Source: Bifidobacterium breve
GTDB taxonomy: Bacteria > Actinomycetota > Acidimicrobiia > IMCC26256 > JAENVU01
Length of the DNA: 64,000 nucleotides
NCBI GenBank assembly: GCA_945865605.1
Contig: CAMBEL010000003.1
Coordinates: 1 to 64,000 of the forward strand
Reading direction: 5' to 3'
A model generated the notes under the pieces. The model made no database searches and was not told the origin of the DNA. It was given only the letters and a program-made list of their open reading frames with translations. Made by a program: the position numbers and the translations under genes. Below are positions 11,607 to 23,671 of this stretch, piece by piece. Every line of letters starts with the position of its first letter. Within the stretch, counting starts at the first letter, position 1.

Positions 11607-11918
11607 CTATGGGTAGGGGTCCTGTGGACCACCGGCGTATTGCCACCACTCTTCGGGCGCAGGCTGCCAATCTGGGTCAGGAACGATGCAGTCGACGGGG
11701 CAAACGGGCGGAAGACACTTGCCACAGTTGCTACAGAGTTCGGGGACGATGATCACATCGATGCCGTGGTTAAAGATTGCCCCGAACTGCGGTGGGCATT
11801 GACGCAAGCATGCATCGCAGTTGATGCAGATCGACATGTCTATGCGCAGCGGAGCAGTCAACCACTTAGGGTTGCGTTCGCGTGAGGCGATGCGCTGAAG
11901 ACGGGTAGGCGCTTCCAT
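11607..11918 (-). CDS. 4Fe-4S dicluster ferredoxin-like protein
   Basis: CINCDACLRQCP and CSNCGKCLPPVCPVDC cysteine motifs. Confidence 0.85.
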   Translation of the reverse strand: MEAPTRLQRIASRERNPKWLTAPLRIDMSICINCDACLRQCPPQFGAIFNHGIDVIIVPELCSNCGKCLPPVCPVDCIVPDPDWQPAPEEWWQYAGGPQDPYP

Positions 11919-12033
11919 TGCCGCAAATCTAGACGGGACCGTTTACGGTCTGGCCAAGCGCCCAAACTCGACTACCGAGGCGGTGCATCTGTAATGTCGC
12001 ATCCCTTATCTCTTTACCGCCTAGGAGGCAATC

Positions 12034-12426
12034 GTGTCTAAGTTCCCATTCCTGTCCGACGAGTGGTTCACTGCCGTTGAGAACCTCCTAGAAGAACATG
12101 GTGCCGATGCGCCACAGGGCCAGAGCGTCGCAGTGAATGTTGTGGTCACTGGCTCACCGTATGGGGACGAGCGCGAAATGCACATAGGTGCCCGTGACGG
12201 GAAGGCTCAAATGGGCAAGGGAGCACTCGAAGGTGCAGACGTAACCCTCACGACCGACTACGAAACAGCCAAAGAGGTGTTCGTCTCTGGTAATCCACAA
12301 GCAGGCATGCAGGCGTTCATGGCTGGCAAGGTCAAGGTGACAGGCGACATGACCAAGCTCATGATGTCGCAACAGGGCGGCGGGAACCAGGCACTACAAG
12401 ATGCGGTTCAAGGAGTTACTGAATAG
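12034..12426 (+). CDS. SCP2 sterol-binding domain protein
   Basis: GADVTLTTDYETAKEVFVSGNPQAGMQAFMAGKVKVTGDMTKLMMSQ; RBS aggaggc upstream. Confidence 0.85.
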   Translation: MSKFPFLSDEWFTAVENLLEEHGADAPQGQSVAVNVVVTGSPYGDEREMHIGARDGKAQMGKGALEGADVTLTTDYETAKEVFVSGNPQAGMQAFMAGKVKVTGDMTKLMMSQQGGGNQALQDAVQGVTE

Positions 12427-12472
12427 TTAAGCGGCTCAATCCTGGGAATCGCGTAATTGTCGACTTCGGCCC

Positions 12473-12874
12473 TTGCGAGTCGCGCGCTTCTTGGCCGGGG
12501 CCGCTACCGATAGTGGTGGCATAGCCAAAACTACCGGATATCCGTTTGTGCCTGAAGGAGGCTTCGCAAACATCATCACGACCCCGCGTTCGGGTACCGG
12601 GCCGATGCTGATTTTTGCAGTGCGCGGTCAGGTATCTCACGACCATGAGGTTTCACAAACTGGAACCGTCAGGCCCCAGGGTTAAGGGCCCCGTACCCCA
12701 CGACATGCAGCAGTCATCTGGACCGTAGACCCCACCGGTCGGGCCAACCTAGGCGCGGGAGTCGTAGCTGGGTCGGTCAGTACGTCGAACGGTGCGACGA
12801 TTGCACTCGCTCCTGTCACTGGTCGGGTGATCTCCCTATGGGAATCGGTGAGACAGGACTCCTTGAGTTCATAA
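12473..12874 (+). pseudogene. Possible degraded gene: two same-frame segments split by one TAA
   Basis: ORF 12473..12685 ends in TAA; the same frame reopens as GPRTPRHAAVIWTVDPTGRANLGAGVVAGSVSTSNGATIALAPVTGRVISLWESVRQDSLSS to the stop at 12872-12874. Confidence 0.3.
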
Positions 12875-12971
12875 GTGACCTGAACCGTGATGGAGCATCT
12901 CTCTCAGGTATATAACCAGATTCGAAAACGAAACGAAGGGGGGACTCCGTTTCCCCTACCCTGAGCCGAGC

Positions 12972-14258
12972 ATGTCGCCAAGCGACGATCACCAACCAGA
13001 ACCAGTAGAGGTAACGAACGCCATCATCGATGCCGACCGCGGCTACCGATCTGGCACCGCGCAGGCTGCGCTGCGTAATCGCGATTTCCGGTTTGTGTGG
13101 GGCGGAACCTTCGCATCCAATATTGGTACGTGGATGCAAAACGTGCTGCTCGGAGCCTTCGCCTTCCAACTGACTCACGATGTCGGTTACGTAGGGCTCG
13201 TGTACTTCGCACAACTTGGCCCTTTGTTGTTTCTTGCACCGGTGGGAGGATTGATCGCCGATGTGGTCGACCGCCGCCGGTACCTAGTGCTGATGCAGAT
13301 GATCCAACTCATACTCAGTTTGGGGCTGGCGGGAATAGCCACAGCAGATAAACCGAACGAAACGGCAGTCTTGCTCTGCGTACTTGCGATCGGGATAGCT
13401 AATGCCCTCAGTGCACCTGCACTCGGAGCCATCCTGCCTACCTTGGTGCCTCGCGAAGACCTTCCGGGCGCGGTTTCTCTGCAGTCCGTTCAGATGAACC
13501 TGTCGCGTGTGATTGGTCCCGCCATCGGCGCTCCCCTTTACACCGTGTTCGGGGCAGCGCCGGTATTTGCCATCAACGCACTCACATACCTATTCGCCGT
13601 CGCTGGTCTCCTGATCGCTCATTACAACGCACGTCCAAGTTCTCACCTGAGTGGCGGTCCTCTTGAGAAGGTCACGTCGGGGTTCCACATCGCGAAGAGC
13701 GATCCGCTCATACGGCGAATCTTAATAACGATGACGGTTTTTTCGTTCTTCTCCTTAATGTTTGTTGGATTGATGCCCGAAATCGCTCACACGAACTTCG
13801 GCATCCCGCCAAAGAGCATCTCTTATGGATTTCTTTATGCTCTGTTTGGCTTAGGCGCGGCGCTCGGTGCAATCACAGTGGGCACCTTCCTCGCTCACCG
13901 ATCGAAGGCGCTCGTCGCTCGGCGCGCTCTCGTCGCCTTCAGCGTCTTGCTTGCCTGGTTCGCGCTAATACGAAATGAATACCTTGCATATGTGGTGGTG
14001 TTGTTACTCGGGTTCGCATACTTCCTGGTGATTACAAGCCTCTCAACCGTTTTGCAAGACCATCTCGACGATGTCAACCGCGGGCGCGTAACTGCGCTCT
14101 GGATTATGAGTTTTGGTGGAACCGTTCCCGTCGGTGTCCTGCTGGCCGGATACGTGGTCGAGAATCTCATGACAATCACTACCGTTGTGCTCTTTGGGGC
14201 CGCAGTCGCCATAGCGCTCGCGCCATACTGCGACCTAAGGCGAGACGGTGCCCAGTGA
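12972..14258 (+). CDS. MFS transporter (MFS_3/EntS-like)
   Basis: LRNRDFRFVWGGTFASNIGTWMQNVLLGAFAFQLTHDVGYVGLVYFAQLGPLLFLAPVGGLIADVVDRRR. Confidence 0.88.
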   Translation: MSPSDDHQPEPVEVTNAIIDADRGYRSGTAQAALRNRDFRFVWGGTFASNIGTWMQNVLLGAFAFQLTHDVGYVGLVYFAQLGPLLFLAPVGGLIADVVDRRRYLVLMQMIQLILSLGLAGIATADKPNETAVLLCVLAIGIANALSAPALGAILPTLVPREDLPGAVSLQSVQMNLSRVIGPAIGAPLYTVFGAAPVFAINALTYLFAVAGLLIAHYNARPSSHLSGGPLEKVTSGFHIAKSDPLIRRILITMTVFSFFSLMFVGLMPEIAHTNFGIPPKSISYGFLYALFGLGAALGAITVGTFLAHRSKALVARRALVAFSVLLAWFALIRNEYLAYVVVLLLGFAYFLVITSLSTVLQDHLDDVNRGRVTALWIMSFGGTVPVGVLLAGYVVENLMTITTVVLFGAAVAIALAPYCDLRRDGAQ

Positions 14259-14272
14259 GCACATCTAATTAA

Positions 14273-15781
14273 CTACGTGCTCACGCGCGGCGAAGACCGA
14301 ACGCGGAAGGCAGCCGCGACAGCAACTACTGCGACCGCCGCTCCGACGCCGTAAGCCCATTCAAAGGGAACAGCGGCGGTAGAGCCATCCTGGATTGTCG
14401 AGAGCACCTGTATCCCCGCGACAACTCCTATCTGCGCCACCATTTGCTGCGCGGCATTTGCTACGCCAAGGTCGCGCTCATCGACCGCGTTGGCGACAAC
14501 AGTGATCAGTGACGGCGACGACGTACCTAGCGCGATCCCCGAAAGCATTAGTCCCAAGAAAACGAGCCCCAACGCGCCACTCCAAGCCGACACGGCAAAC
14601 ACAACCATCGCCATGACGAGTAGGACTGTTCCGGTAATACTCGCCTTCCGTTCACCAACTCGGGCCGCGACATAACCCGAGATCGGGGCGGAGAGACTGA
14701 AACTAAGTGGGCGGACAGCCATTGCCAATGAAGTCGCGGCAAGCGTTAATCCGAACCGGTTTTGAACCAGAAGTGGCGTGATTATGAACCCACCCATGTA
14801 GGCGAAGTTGGTTGAGAACTGCGCGACCAGCGACGAGGCGAAGTTAGGCCTACTGAAGAAGTCGAGAGGTAGTAGCGGGTGCAGCGCTTTTCGTTCGATT
14901 AGCACGAAGAGCAAAAGCGCGAAGGGAGCTACAGCGAACAAGGCGACCACTACAGGGTCTGACCAACCGCGAGTGTCGCCCAATGTGAGCCCGAGGAGCG
15001 CACTCACGATCCCAGCCGCGAGTGCTCCGGCACCGGCGAAGTCGATCGGTTCCCGCTCGCGACACGGCGTCTCGTGCAACACAATTGCGGCCAATACCAA
15101 CGCAACGGCGGCAAACGGCGCTTGGGCAATGAAAATTGCACGCCAACCGAACGCCTCGATGAGTGGACCCCCCGCCACGAGACCAACCACTGGCGCGCCA
15201 GCTCCTACGAGAGCCCACCATCCCATCGCTTTCACGCGATCGTCCTCATCGAATGCAGACATGATCAGAGCCATCGACGCTGGCCCAATCGCCGCACCCG
15301 GTATTGAACCGAGCGTGCGAATTGCGATCAACGACGGACCGCTCCATGCAAAAGCGCTCAACGCCGTTCCAACAATGAAACCCGCGAAGCCCAGCAGATA
15401 AAGACGGCGATGCCCGTAGACGTCGCCGAGCTTTCCAAACAATGGCATCGCAAGAGCAAGCCCAAGAAGTGGGCCTGTCACAACCCAAATGAGGGAAGTT
15501 GGGTTCGCATCGAGGTCCGTAGCCACAGTTCCGAGTGACACCGCGACAATTGTGATCGTCATGCCGGTAGCGAAGAGACCTGTAAGAACTGTGACAAGCA
15601 CCCAGATCGAATACCGACTGCTGTGCCTGAGACGATGCCGAAGCGCGTGCTGAAACAGAAACGGCCACGCGACGACAGGAACCTCATCGACTCCTGGAGA
15701 ATCCGATACAAGTGGGGCGCGGCGCGTGCTGGGACCGGGCGCGGAAGGACCGGGCGCTTTAGAACCAGCCGTGCCTGTCAT
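14273..15781 (-). CDS. MFS transporter (DHA2/drug-efflux-like)
   Basis: TDLDANPTSLIWVVTGPLLGLALAMPLFGKLGDVYGHRRLYLLGFAGFIVGTALSAFA; multi-TM. Confidence 0.88.
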   Translation of the reverse strand: MTGTAGSKAPGPSAPGPSTRRAPLVSDSPGVDEVPVVAWPFLFQHALRHRLRHSSRYSIWVLVTVLTGLFATGMTITIVAVSLGTVATDLDANPTSLIWVVTGPLLGLALAMPLFGKLGDVYGHRRLYLLGFAGFIVGTALSAFAWSGPSLIAIRTLGSIPGAAIGPASMALIMSAFDEDDRVKAMGWWALVGAGAPVVGLVAGGPLIEAFGWRAIFIAQAPFAAVALVLAAIVLHETPCREREPIDFAGAGALAAGIVSALLGLTLGDTRGWSDPVVVALFAVAPFALLLFVLIERKALHPLLPLDFFSRPNFASSLVAQFSTNFAYMGGFIITPLLVQNRFGLTLAATSLAMAVRPLSFSLSAPISGYVAARVGERKASITGTVLLVMAMVVFAVSAWSGALGLVFLGLMLSGIALGTSSPSLITVVANAVDERDLGVANAAQQMVAQIGVVAGIQVLSTIQDGSTAAVPFEWAYGVGAAVAVVAVAAAFRVRSSPRVST

Positions 15782-16214
15782 TGTGCAACGAAGGCTAGGG
15801 GTACTTCCCTAGAAACTAAGTAGGCAGGAAGATCCTGTGCCCTAAGACCGCTCGCCGACCACCGCGGATTGCGGAATTGGCACGGCAACCCACCATTCGG
15901 GATCTAGCCACGGGCGATCATCAACGTCGAGCCCCGGTCTCGGACGAAGCGGGCGTCCATAACCCTGTCCAGGCCGCGGCAGCGGAGGACGGGTCGTTCC
16001 ACCTTTTGAAGGCCTACGCACTACACAACTCCAGGGTCTCTGGGGTACCACTCTCTGTGGCAATTATGTAGGTAGTTACGACAAGCATCAAGGGGCCACT
16101 CGACCTATCGTGAGTATTTACCCAAGATTAAGTAGAGAAATTGTGCCTTCTTCGCGATCTGGTCTAGACCACCCAAAGTAGTCAAATATTACCGACGTCG
16201 CCGATCGGAGTTCC

Positions 16215-17093
16215 TCAGGACTTGAGTTTCTTAGCCTCAGAGCTGAGTTCCGCAACAGTCCAGCGGTCTCCCTTATCGATCTTCTCGACGAGCGTCCACG
16301 GCTGGAACCTTTGAATAAGTCCCCCCTGCACCAGGAATGCCTCACCTGAATACGTGCAGTCCTCGGTCGCTAGATACGCGACGAACGGCGAAACATTCGC
16401 GGGATCCCACACGTCAAACTTTGCGACGTCCTCCGGCGCCTTCACAACCTCACTAAGACCCGGCGTCTGTTCAGTAAGCCTGGTCCTTGCTGCAGGGGCT
16501 ACCGCGTTGGACCGGACTCCATATCGGCTGAGTTCCATCGCACAGATCTGAGAAAACGTCGCGATCCCGCTCTTGGCGGCTCCATAGTTGGATTGCCCGG
16601 CGTTACCAAGAAGTCCAGATGTAGATGACGTATGAATGATGGAAGCGTTCTGCTGCGCGCCCGCCTTGGTCTGCTCGCGCCAATACGACGCCGCCATACG
16701 CGTAGGACAGAAATGACCTTTGAGGTGAACATGAATGACTGAGTCCCACTCTTGCTCTGTCATGTTCACCACTACACGGTCACGCAAGATTCCCGCATTG
16801 TTGACCAACACGTCGAGACCACCAAACGTGTCGACGGCGGTTTGCACCAGACGTTGAGCACCATCCCACTCTGCAACGTTGTCGACGTTCGCGACCGCGT
16901 CACCCCCTGCTTCCTTAATCTCATCGACTACGAGTTGAGCCGGCGCGCGATCGTCTCCGGTGCCGTCCGGGTTGCCGCCGAGATCGTTGACGACGACCTT
17001 GGCCCCCTCGGCAGCGAACAGCAAAGCGTGTTCTCGACCGAGGCCGCGCCCTGCTCCCGTGATGATTGCAATACGTCCTTCTAGTGCACCCAT
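16215..17093 (-). CDS. SDR family oxidoreductase
   Basis: GRIAIITGAGRGLGREHALLFAAEGAKVVVNDLGG Rossmann motif; LVNNAGILRD; YGAAK catalytic motif. Confidence 0.93.
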   Translation of the reverse strand: MGALEGRIAIITGAGRGLGREHALLFAAEGAKVVVNDLGGNPDGTGDDRAPAQLVVDEIKEAGGDAVANVDNVAEWDGAQRLVQTAVDTFGGLDVLVNNAGILRDRVVVNMTEQEWDSVIHVHLKGHFCPTRMAASYWREQTKAGAQQNASIIHTSSTSGLLGNAGQSNYGAAKSGIATFSQICAMELSRYGVRSNAVAPAARTRLTEQTPGLSEVVKAPEDVAKFDVWDPANVSPFVAYLATEDCTYSGEAFLVQGGLIQRFQPWTLVEKIDKGDRWTVAELSSEAKKLKS

Positions 17094-17169
17094 GGTCCAA
17101 ATCTCCTGAGGTTCGGCTTTCCTAACCGCGCATCGTAGATGCCCTCGCCGTTATACGAGCAAGGCGGGA

Positions 17170-19020
17170 TCAGAAGAAAATGGTGACGATTGCACCGCGC
17201 TTGACCTGAGTTCCTTGAGCAGGGTCTTGGGCGCGCACGCGTTTGCCTCCAGTGAAGACCCCCTGGGCCTGCACCTGTACACCGGCACTCGCTGCAGACG
17301 CGCCAGCTTGGTCAATGGTTTGGCCCTTGAAGTTCGGAACCAGCACTACATCAGGGCCTTTGCTGACAAAGACGTTCACCGCAGAGTCCCGTGCCGCTGG
17401 TGCACCTGCCGCGGGGTCGGTACGGATTACCTGTCCTGCAGGAACCGTGTCATTGAACTCGTCTACCTGGGTCGCTCCTAACCGCGCGTCTTGCAGCGCC
17501 TTGGCTGCATCAGCGAATGACTTGCCCGTCACATCCGGTACCGGAATCGGTGTCGGTCCCTTAGACACAATCAGTTCGACGGTAGAGAATCGCGCTGCTC
17601 TCTTGGGCGGGTTAGTGCTGATCACAATTCCTGTGGCAATGGTTTCGTTAAACTTCTCATCGACAGCGACGACATAGTCGGCCTTTTCGAGGGCTGCTTG
17701 TGCTTCTGCCATTGCGAGGCCGACGACAGGCGGCAGCGCGGTCGGCTTAGGCCCTTGCGACACAATCAACTCAACGGTCCCGCCTTGAGAGATGAACCCA
17801 CCCGATCGAGGACGTTGAGCAATCACGGTACCTATGGGGTCATCCGCATTGCGTTTCACCACTGACGTCAGTAGTCCGGCTGCGTTAGCGCGACTCTGCG
17901 CAACATCGGCCGTGGTCCCCACGAGAATCGGAACCGTCACAGGAGTTCCAGCCGCGGAATTAGATAGAGCGAACACGACGCCCGCGACGGCCAGCATCAG
18001 GACTGCGGCGAGAACAAACGGCGCCACACGTCGCCCGTTCTGATCGGCTGATTTAGTTGTTGCCGTCCGACTGCGCGAATCCTGGTCGAATAAGGGATCG
18101 GTGCGTGTGCCGACGACGTTTGTTGGATGCGGATCGTCTGACACCTCACCCAGCCCGGTTAGGTGAAGCGGTCCAGGGGGAGGCAAAACGCGAATCGCGT
18201 CGTCTAATGCTGCGCCCATCGTGGATGCATCCGGATAACGTTCGGTGAGATCGGACCTGCAAGCACGCTCAACAACTACTCCGAGGGAGCCGAGAACGGC
18301 GGGAGCTTGTACCGACTCGACATCTCGAAGACGGAGCGTGCCGAGTGGCGTATCGGCGACGAGCGGAACGATACCTGTGACCGCCTCGCTGAGAACCAGA
18401 CCTAACGAGTAGAGGTCACCACGGCCATCAAGGCCGACGCCTGATCCCTGCTCGGGTGCTGCATAACGCGCTGTGCCGAGCACAGTTCCTGCGGGTTCAG
18501 TCCAACTCGCCTCAGCGAGTGCGCGCGCGAGTCCGAAGTCTGCGACGCGCACGATCGCATGTTCATCAAATAGAAGGTTTGCTGGCTTTATATCTCTATG
18601 CACTAGGCCGCGGCCGTGGGCGTAACCGAGTGCGGCGGTCACCTGTTTCCCGACGTGCGCCGATTGGGCAGGACTCAGCCGTATTCCACGGTCGAGCATC
18701 GACCGCATTGACCCGCCCACAAGCAACTCGAGCACCATGAAAGGCACACCGTCGTCCCCCCAGTCGTATACCCCCATCACGTTGGGATGGTTGAGAGACG
18801 CCGCTAACTGCGCTTCGGTACGGAAGCGACGGAGGAACCCGGCATCGTCGGCCAAAGCGGCATGCAATACCTTCACGGCGACCCTGCGGCGCAAGCGGAC
18901 GTCGTCGGCTAGGTACACCTGGCCGCTCGCTCCCGCACCGATAGGGGCTAGGAGGCGGTAGCGGCCGGCGAGGACACGACCGACTAGGTCGGCAACCGCA
19001 CTTCCCGACATCGGAACCAC
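17170..19020 (-). CDS. Membrane Ser/Thr protein kinase with four PASTA repeats (PknB/StkP type)
   Basis: Kinase motifs GAGASGQVYLADD, VHRDIKPANLLFD, ADFGLARA; one TM; four VP-x-V/L-x-G PASTA units; start probably MSGS at 19011. Confidence 0.95.
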   Translation of the reverse strand: MVPMSGSAVADLVGRVLAGRYRLLAPIGAGASGQVYLADDVRLRRRVAVKVLHAALADDAGFLRRFRTEAQLAASLNHPNVMGVYDWGDDGVPFMVLELLVGGSMRSMLDRGIRLSPAQSAHVGKQVTAALGYAHGRGLVHRDIKPANLLFDEHAIVRVADFGLARALAEASWTEPAGTVLGTARYAAPEQGSGVGLDGRGDLYSLGLVLSEAVTGIVPLVADTPLGTLRLRDVESVQAPAVLGSLGVVVERACRSDLTERYPDASTMGAALDDAIRVLPPPGPLHLTGLGEVSDDPHPTNVVGTRTDPLFDQDSRSRTATTKSADQNGRRVAPFVLAAVLMLAVAGVVFALSNSAAGTPVTVPILVGTTADVAQSRANAAGLLTSVVKRNADDPIGTVIAQRPRSGGFISQGGTVELIVSQGPKPTALPPVVGLAMAEAQAALEKADYVVAVDEKFNETIATGIVISTNPPKRAARFSTVELIVSKGPTPIPVPDVTGKSFADAAKALQDARLGATQVDEFNDTVPAGQVIRTDPAAGAPAARDSAVNVFVSKGPDVVLVPNFKGQTIDQAGASAASAGVQVQAQGVFTGGKRVRAQDPAQGTQVKRGAIVTIFF

Positions 19021-19055
19021 GGTACCGGGCCAGAGCCACGCGACAGAGGCATCCG

Positions 19056-19586
19056 ATGTACAAATTGGGTACCAGCAGCGGTACCGTCGGTGTCATCACA
19101 TCCACCGAACGAGCCGACACCGAGCGGGCCGACAACACACCGCCAAAGCGAAGACGGGCAATCGAGCATCCAGGCCGGTTTGCAATCGTCGCAGGTGGAC
19201 TGATGGTCGTCGCCACCCTCATCGCGATCGCTCTCGGCACCGCGGACACGGCTGATGTCAAAAACACTTTGCCCAACCAGGTTCGTTCGGCGTCTCCTAG
19301 TCAAGGTTCTATTGTGCCGCCACAAGAACAAATCAGCGTCGATCTCCGTGATGACCTCGTAGGTGATCTGCGGGTATGCAACGCGGGCGGCATTTGTACT
19401 GAGATCCCATTCGATCAGGTCGACTTCATTAAGCCTCTCGGCCAACTCGTTTTTAGGCCGGGGATAGGGAAGGAGATTTCAGCATGGGATCCGGGGCGTG
19501 TAGATGCCACGGTCACGTATCGGTCACAAGCAGATCCCGCGCAGGACAATGGCAGCTACTCGTGGTGGTTCATCTCGAAGGCATAG
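19056..19586 (+). CDS. Membrane-anchored hypothetical protein with extracytoplasmic Ig-like region
   Basis: TM segment GRFAIVAGGLMVVATLIAIALG then SPSQGSIVPPQEQISVDLRDDLVGDLRV..GQLVFRPGIGKEISAWDPGRVDATVTY; divergent from the kinase. Confidence 0.65.
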   Translation: MYKLGTSSGTVGVITSTERADTERADNTPPKRRRAIEHPGRFAIVAGGLMVVATLIAIALGTADTADVKNTLPNQVRSASPSQGSIVPPQEQISVDLRDDLVGDLRVCNAGGICTEIPFDQVDFIKPLGQLVFRPGIGKEISAWDPGRVDATVTYRSQADPAQDNGSYSWWFISKA

Positions 19587-19629
19587 CGCGAGTTCGGAAC
19601 GCGTTACTGGTTGATTACCAAGTAACTAA

Positions 19630-20039
19630 CTAGACAACCGCAAACGTTGCCCAACCCTTGATCGCAGTACCACCGCCGTCGCGCGTAACTACGAGTTCAA
19701 GGGAAACTGTGCGTTCGCCGTTGTCTTCCGTTTTATCGACGACCTTCCCGGTGCAGGTAAGCGTGTCGCCTGGCCATACCTGTTCACGGAACTGCACTCC
19801 GAAGCCGCGCACGTTGTCTGGGCCTAACCAGTCGGTAGCGAAGCCGGCAAGGATTCCTGCTTGCAGCATGCCCACCGAGAACACCGACGGATACCCGGCG
19901 GATTGAGCGAACTCTTCATCGTGATGAATCGGGTTGAAATCACCGGATGCTCCTTGATACCGCACAAAGTCGGTACGCGTTAGCGGACCCACGACTCGCG
20001 TCGGCACCTCCGTGCCTACATGGAGATCTTTCCAAGACG

Positions 20040-20043
<4 letters not shown>
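19630..20043 (-). CDS. MaoC/hot-dog-fold dehydratase (HadB-like)
   Basis: FVRYQGASGDFNPIHHDEEFAQSAGYPSVFSVGMLQAGILAGFATDWLG. Confidence 0.88.
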
Positions 20044-22558
<2,515 letters not shown>

Positions 22559-22574
22559 TTACAAGGCGGGACGT

Positions 22575-23624
22575 TCACGCTCCCACGGTGAGCTTCACCG
22601 CAGCAGCTTGATCTCCGACCCTCGCCGCGAGCCTGTCGGCGAGTCGCAAGACGTGTTCGGCTTGACTCTGACCGTGCCCAGCGAGTCCGCATGCAGGAGT
22701 AATGATTCCATGTGTTCGCAGCGCGACAGGGTCTGCGCCACGACGCGTGAGTTCGCACCACACCGAAACCGTTTCGCGCCAGAGCGGGTCAGCCGACTCA
22801 CCTACCGGTCGGTCGGTCGGCACGGCACCCCAAGCGAACCAACCATCTGCGTCGAGGTGGCGTCCAACGACATCCGCATCCTGGAGAACGTCTGCCGACA
22901 CCGGCACACTCAGAACCCGTGCGCCAGTCTCAAACGCGAGTCTCAAATCTCCGCCCGAACAGACGTGAACTCCTGTACAGACCGTGAACTGCGCGAGCGC
23001 GCTCGACAGCAGATCTACGGCTTGTTCGCGCTCTAGAGGAGCGTCATCCCCCGTCCACAAAACGAGCGATGGTTCGTCAAGAAATATTATGGCTGCAGCG
23101 CCCGGGAGACGTTCGGCAACAATCTTTTCTAGTACTGGCGCCCACGCAGAAACTGCGGCTGCGGCGCGATCGAATGCGAGTTCCGCAGGAAGCCCGGCAC
23201 GCACTAGTGCGACGCCCATGGTGAGGGGTCCGCACATTTGGAACTTCACGCGGTTCGGTGGCATGTCACTTACAGCGGCTTCGTCAAGGAACGTAAGCAG
23301 TCCGTCATGGAATTCGCGAGTGATTTCAGTTGTGATCGACGCGGTCACCAACGATGAATCGATTGCGATCGAACCATCCAGATCCACGGTGACTTCTGGA
23401 AGCGCGTTTACCCACTGAGCGACCATGCCTTCACGAGGAATACCTAATTGAGGAGCGGCGGGAAGCAAGGGGTTCGCGTTCAGGGAAAGCAACGCTGCCT
23501 CGCGCGCGTCGGTGAACGGAAGGCTGCCGATGCCCGTCGACAAACCAGAAATCAACACGTCGTACAGCGCCGGCTTGGGATCCGATTTCTTAGTTGTCAG
23601 ATCGCCGTTGCGGTTCGCTGGCAT
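22575..23624 (-). CDS. Cobalamin-independent methionine synthase-like protein (UROD/MetE-like)
   Basis: GLSTGIGSLPFTDAREAALLSLNANPLLPAAPQLG..VKFQMCGPLTMGVAL..IIFLDEPSLVLW; ATG of MPANRNGDL at 23624. Confidence 0.75.
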   Translation of the reverse strand: MPANRNGDLTTKKSDPKPALYDVLISGLSTGIGSLPFTDAREAALLSLNANPLLPAAPQLGIPREGMVAQWVNALPEVTVDLDGSIAIDSSLVTASITTEITREFHDGLLTFLDEAAVSDMPPNRVKFQMCGPLTMGVALVRAGLPAELAFDRAAAAVSAWAPVLEKIVAERLPGAAAIIFLDEPSLVLWTGDDAPLEREQAVDLLSSALAQFTVCTGVHVCSGGDLRLAFETGARVLSVPVSADVLQDADVVGRHLDADGWFAWGAVPTDRPVGESADPLWRETVSVWCELTRRGADPVALRTHGIITPACGLAGHGQSQAEHVLRLADRLAARVGDQAAAVKLTVGA

Positions 23625-23671
23625 CAGTTTCGTAGTATATGGATACGTCGTGAGTTCTCCGAAGCGGAGCA

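Noticed and set aside
15842-16063. 73-aa minus-strand ORF (..GLDVDDRPWLDPEWWVAVPIPQSAVVGERS)
   Set aside because: Slightly protein-like C-terminus but no convincing start, RBS or known family; not enough to call.
18596-19276. 226-aa minus-strand ORF overlapping the kinase gene
   Set aside because: Alternative frame of the kinase N-terminal region; Arg/Ser-rich low-information sequence.
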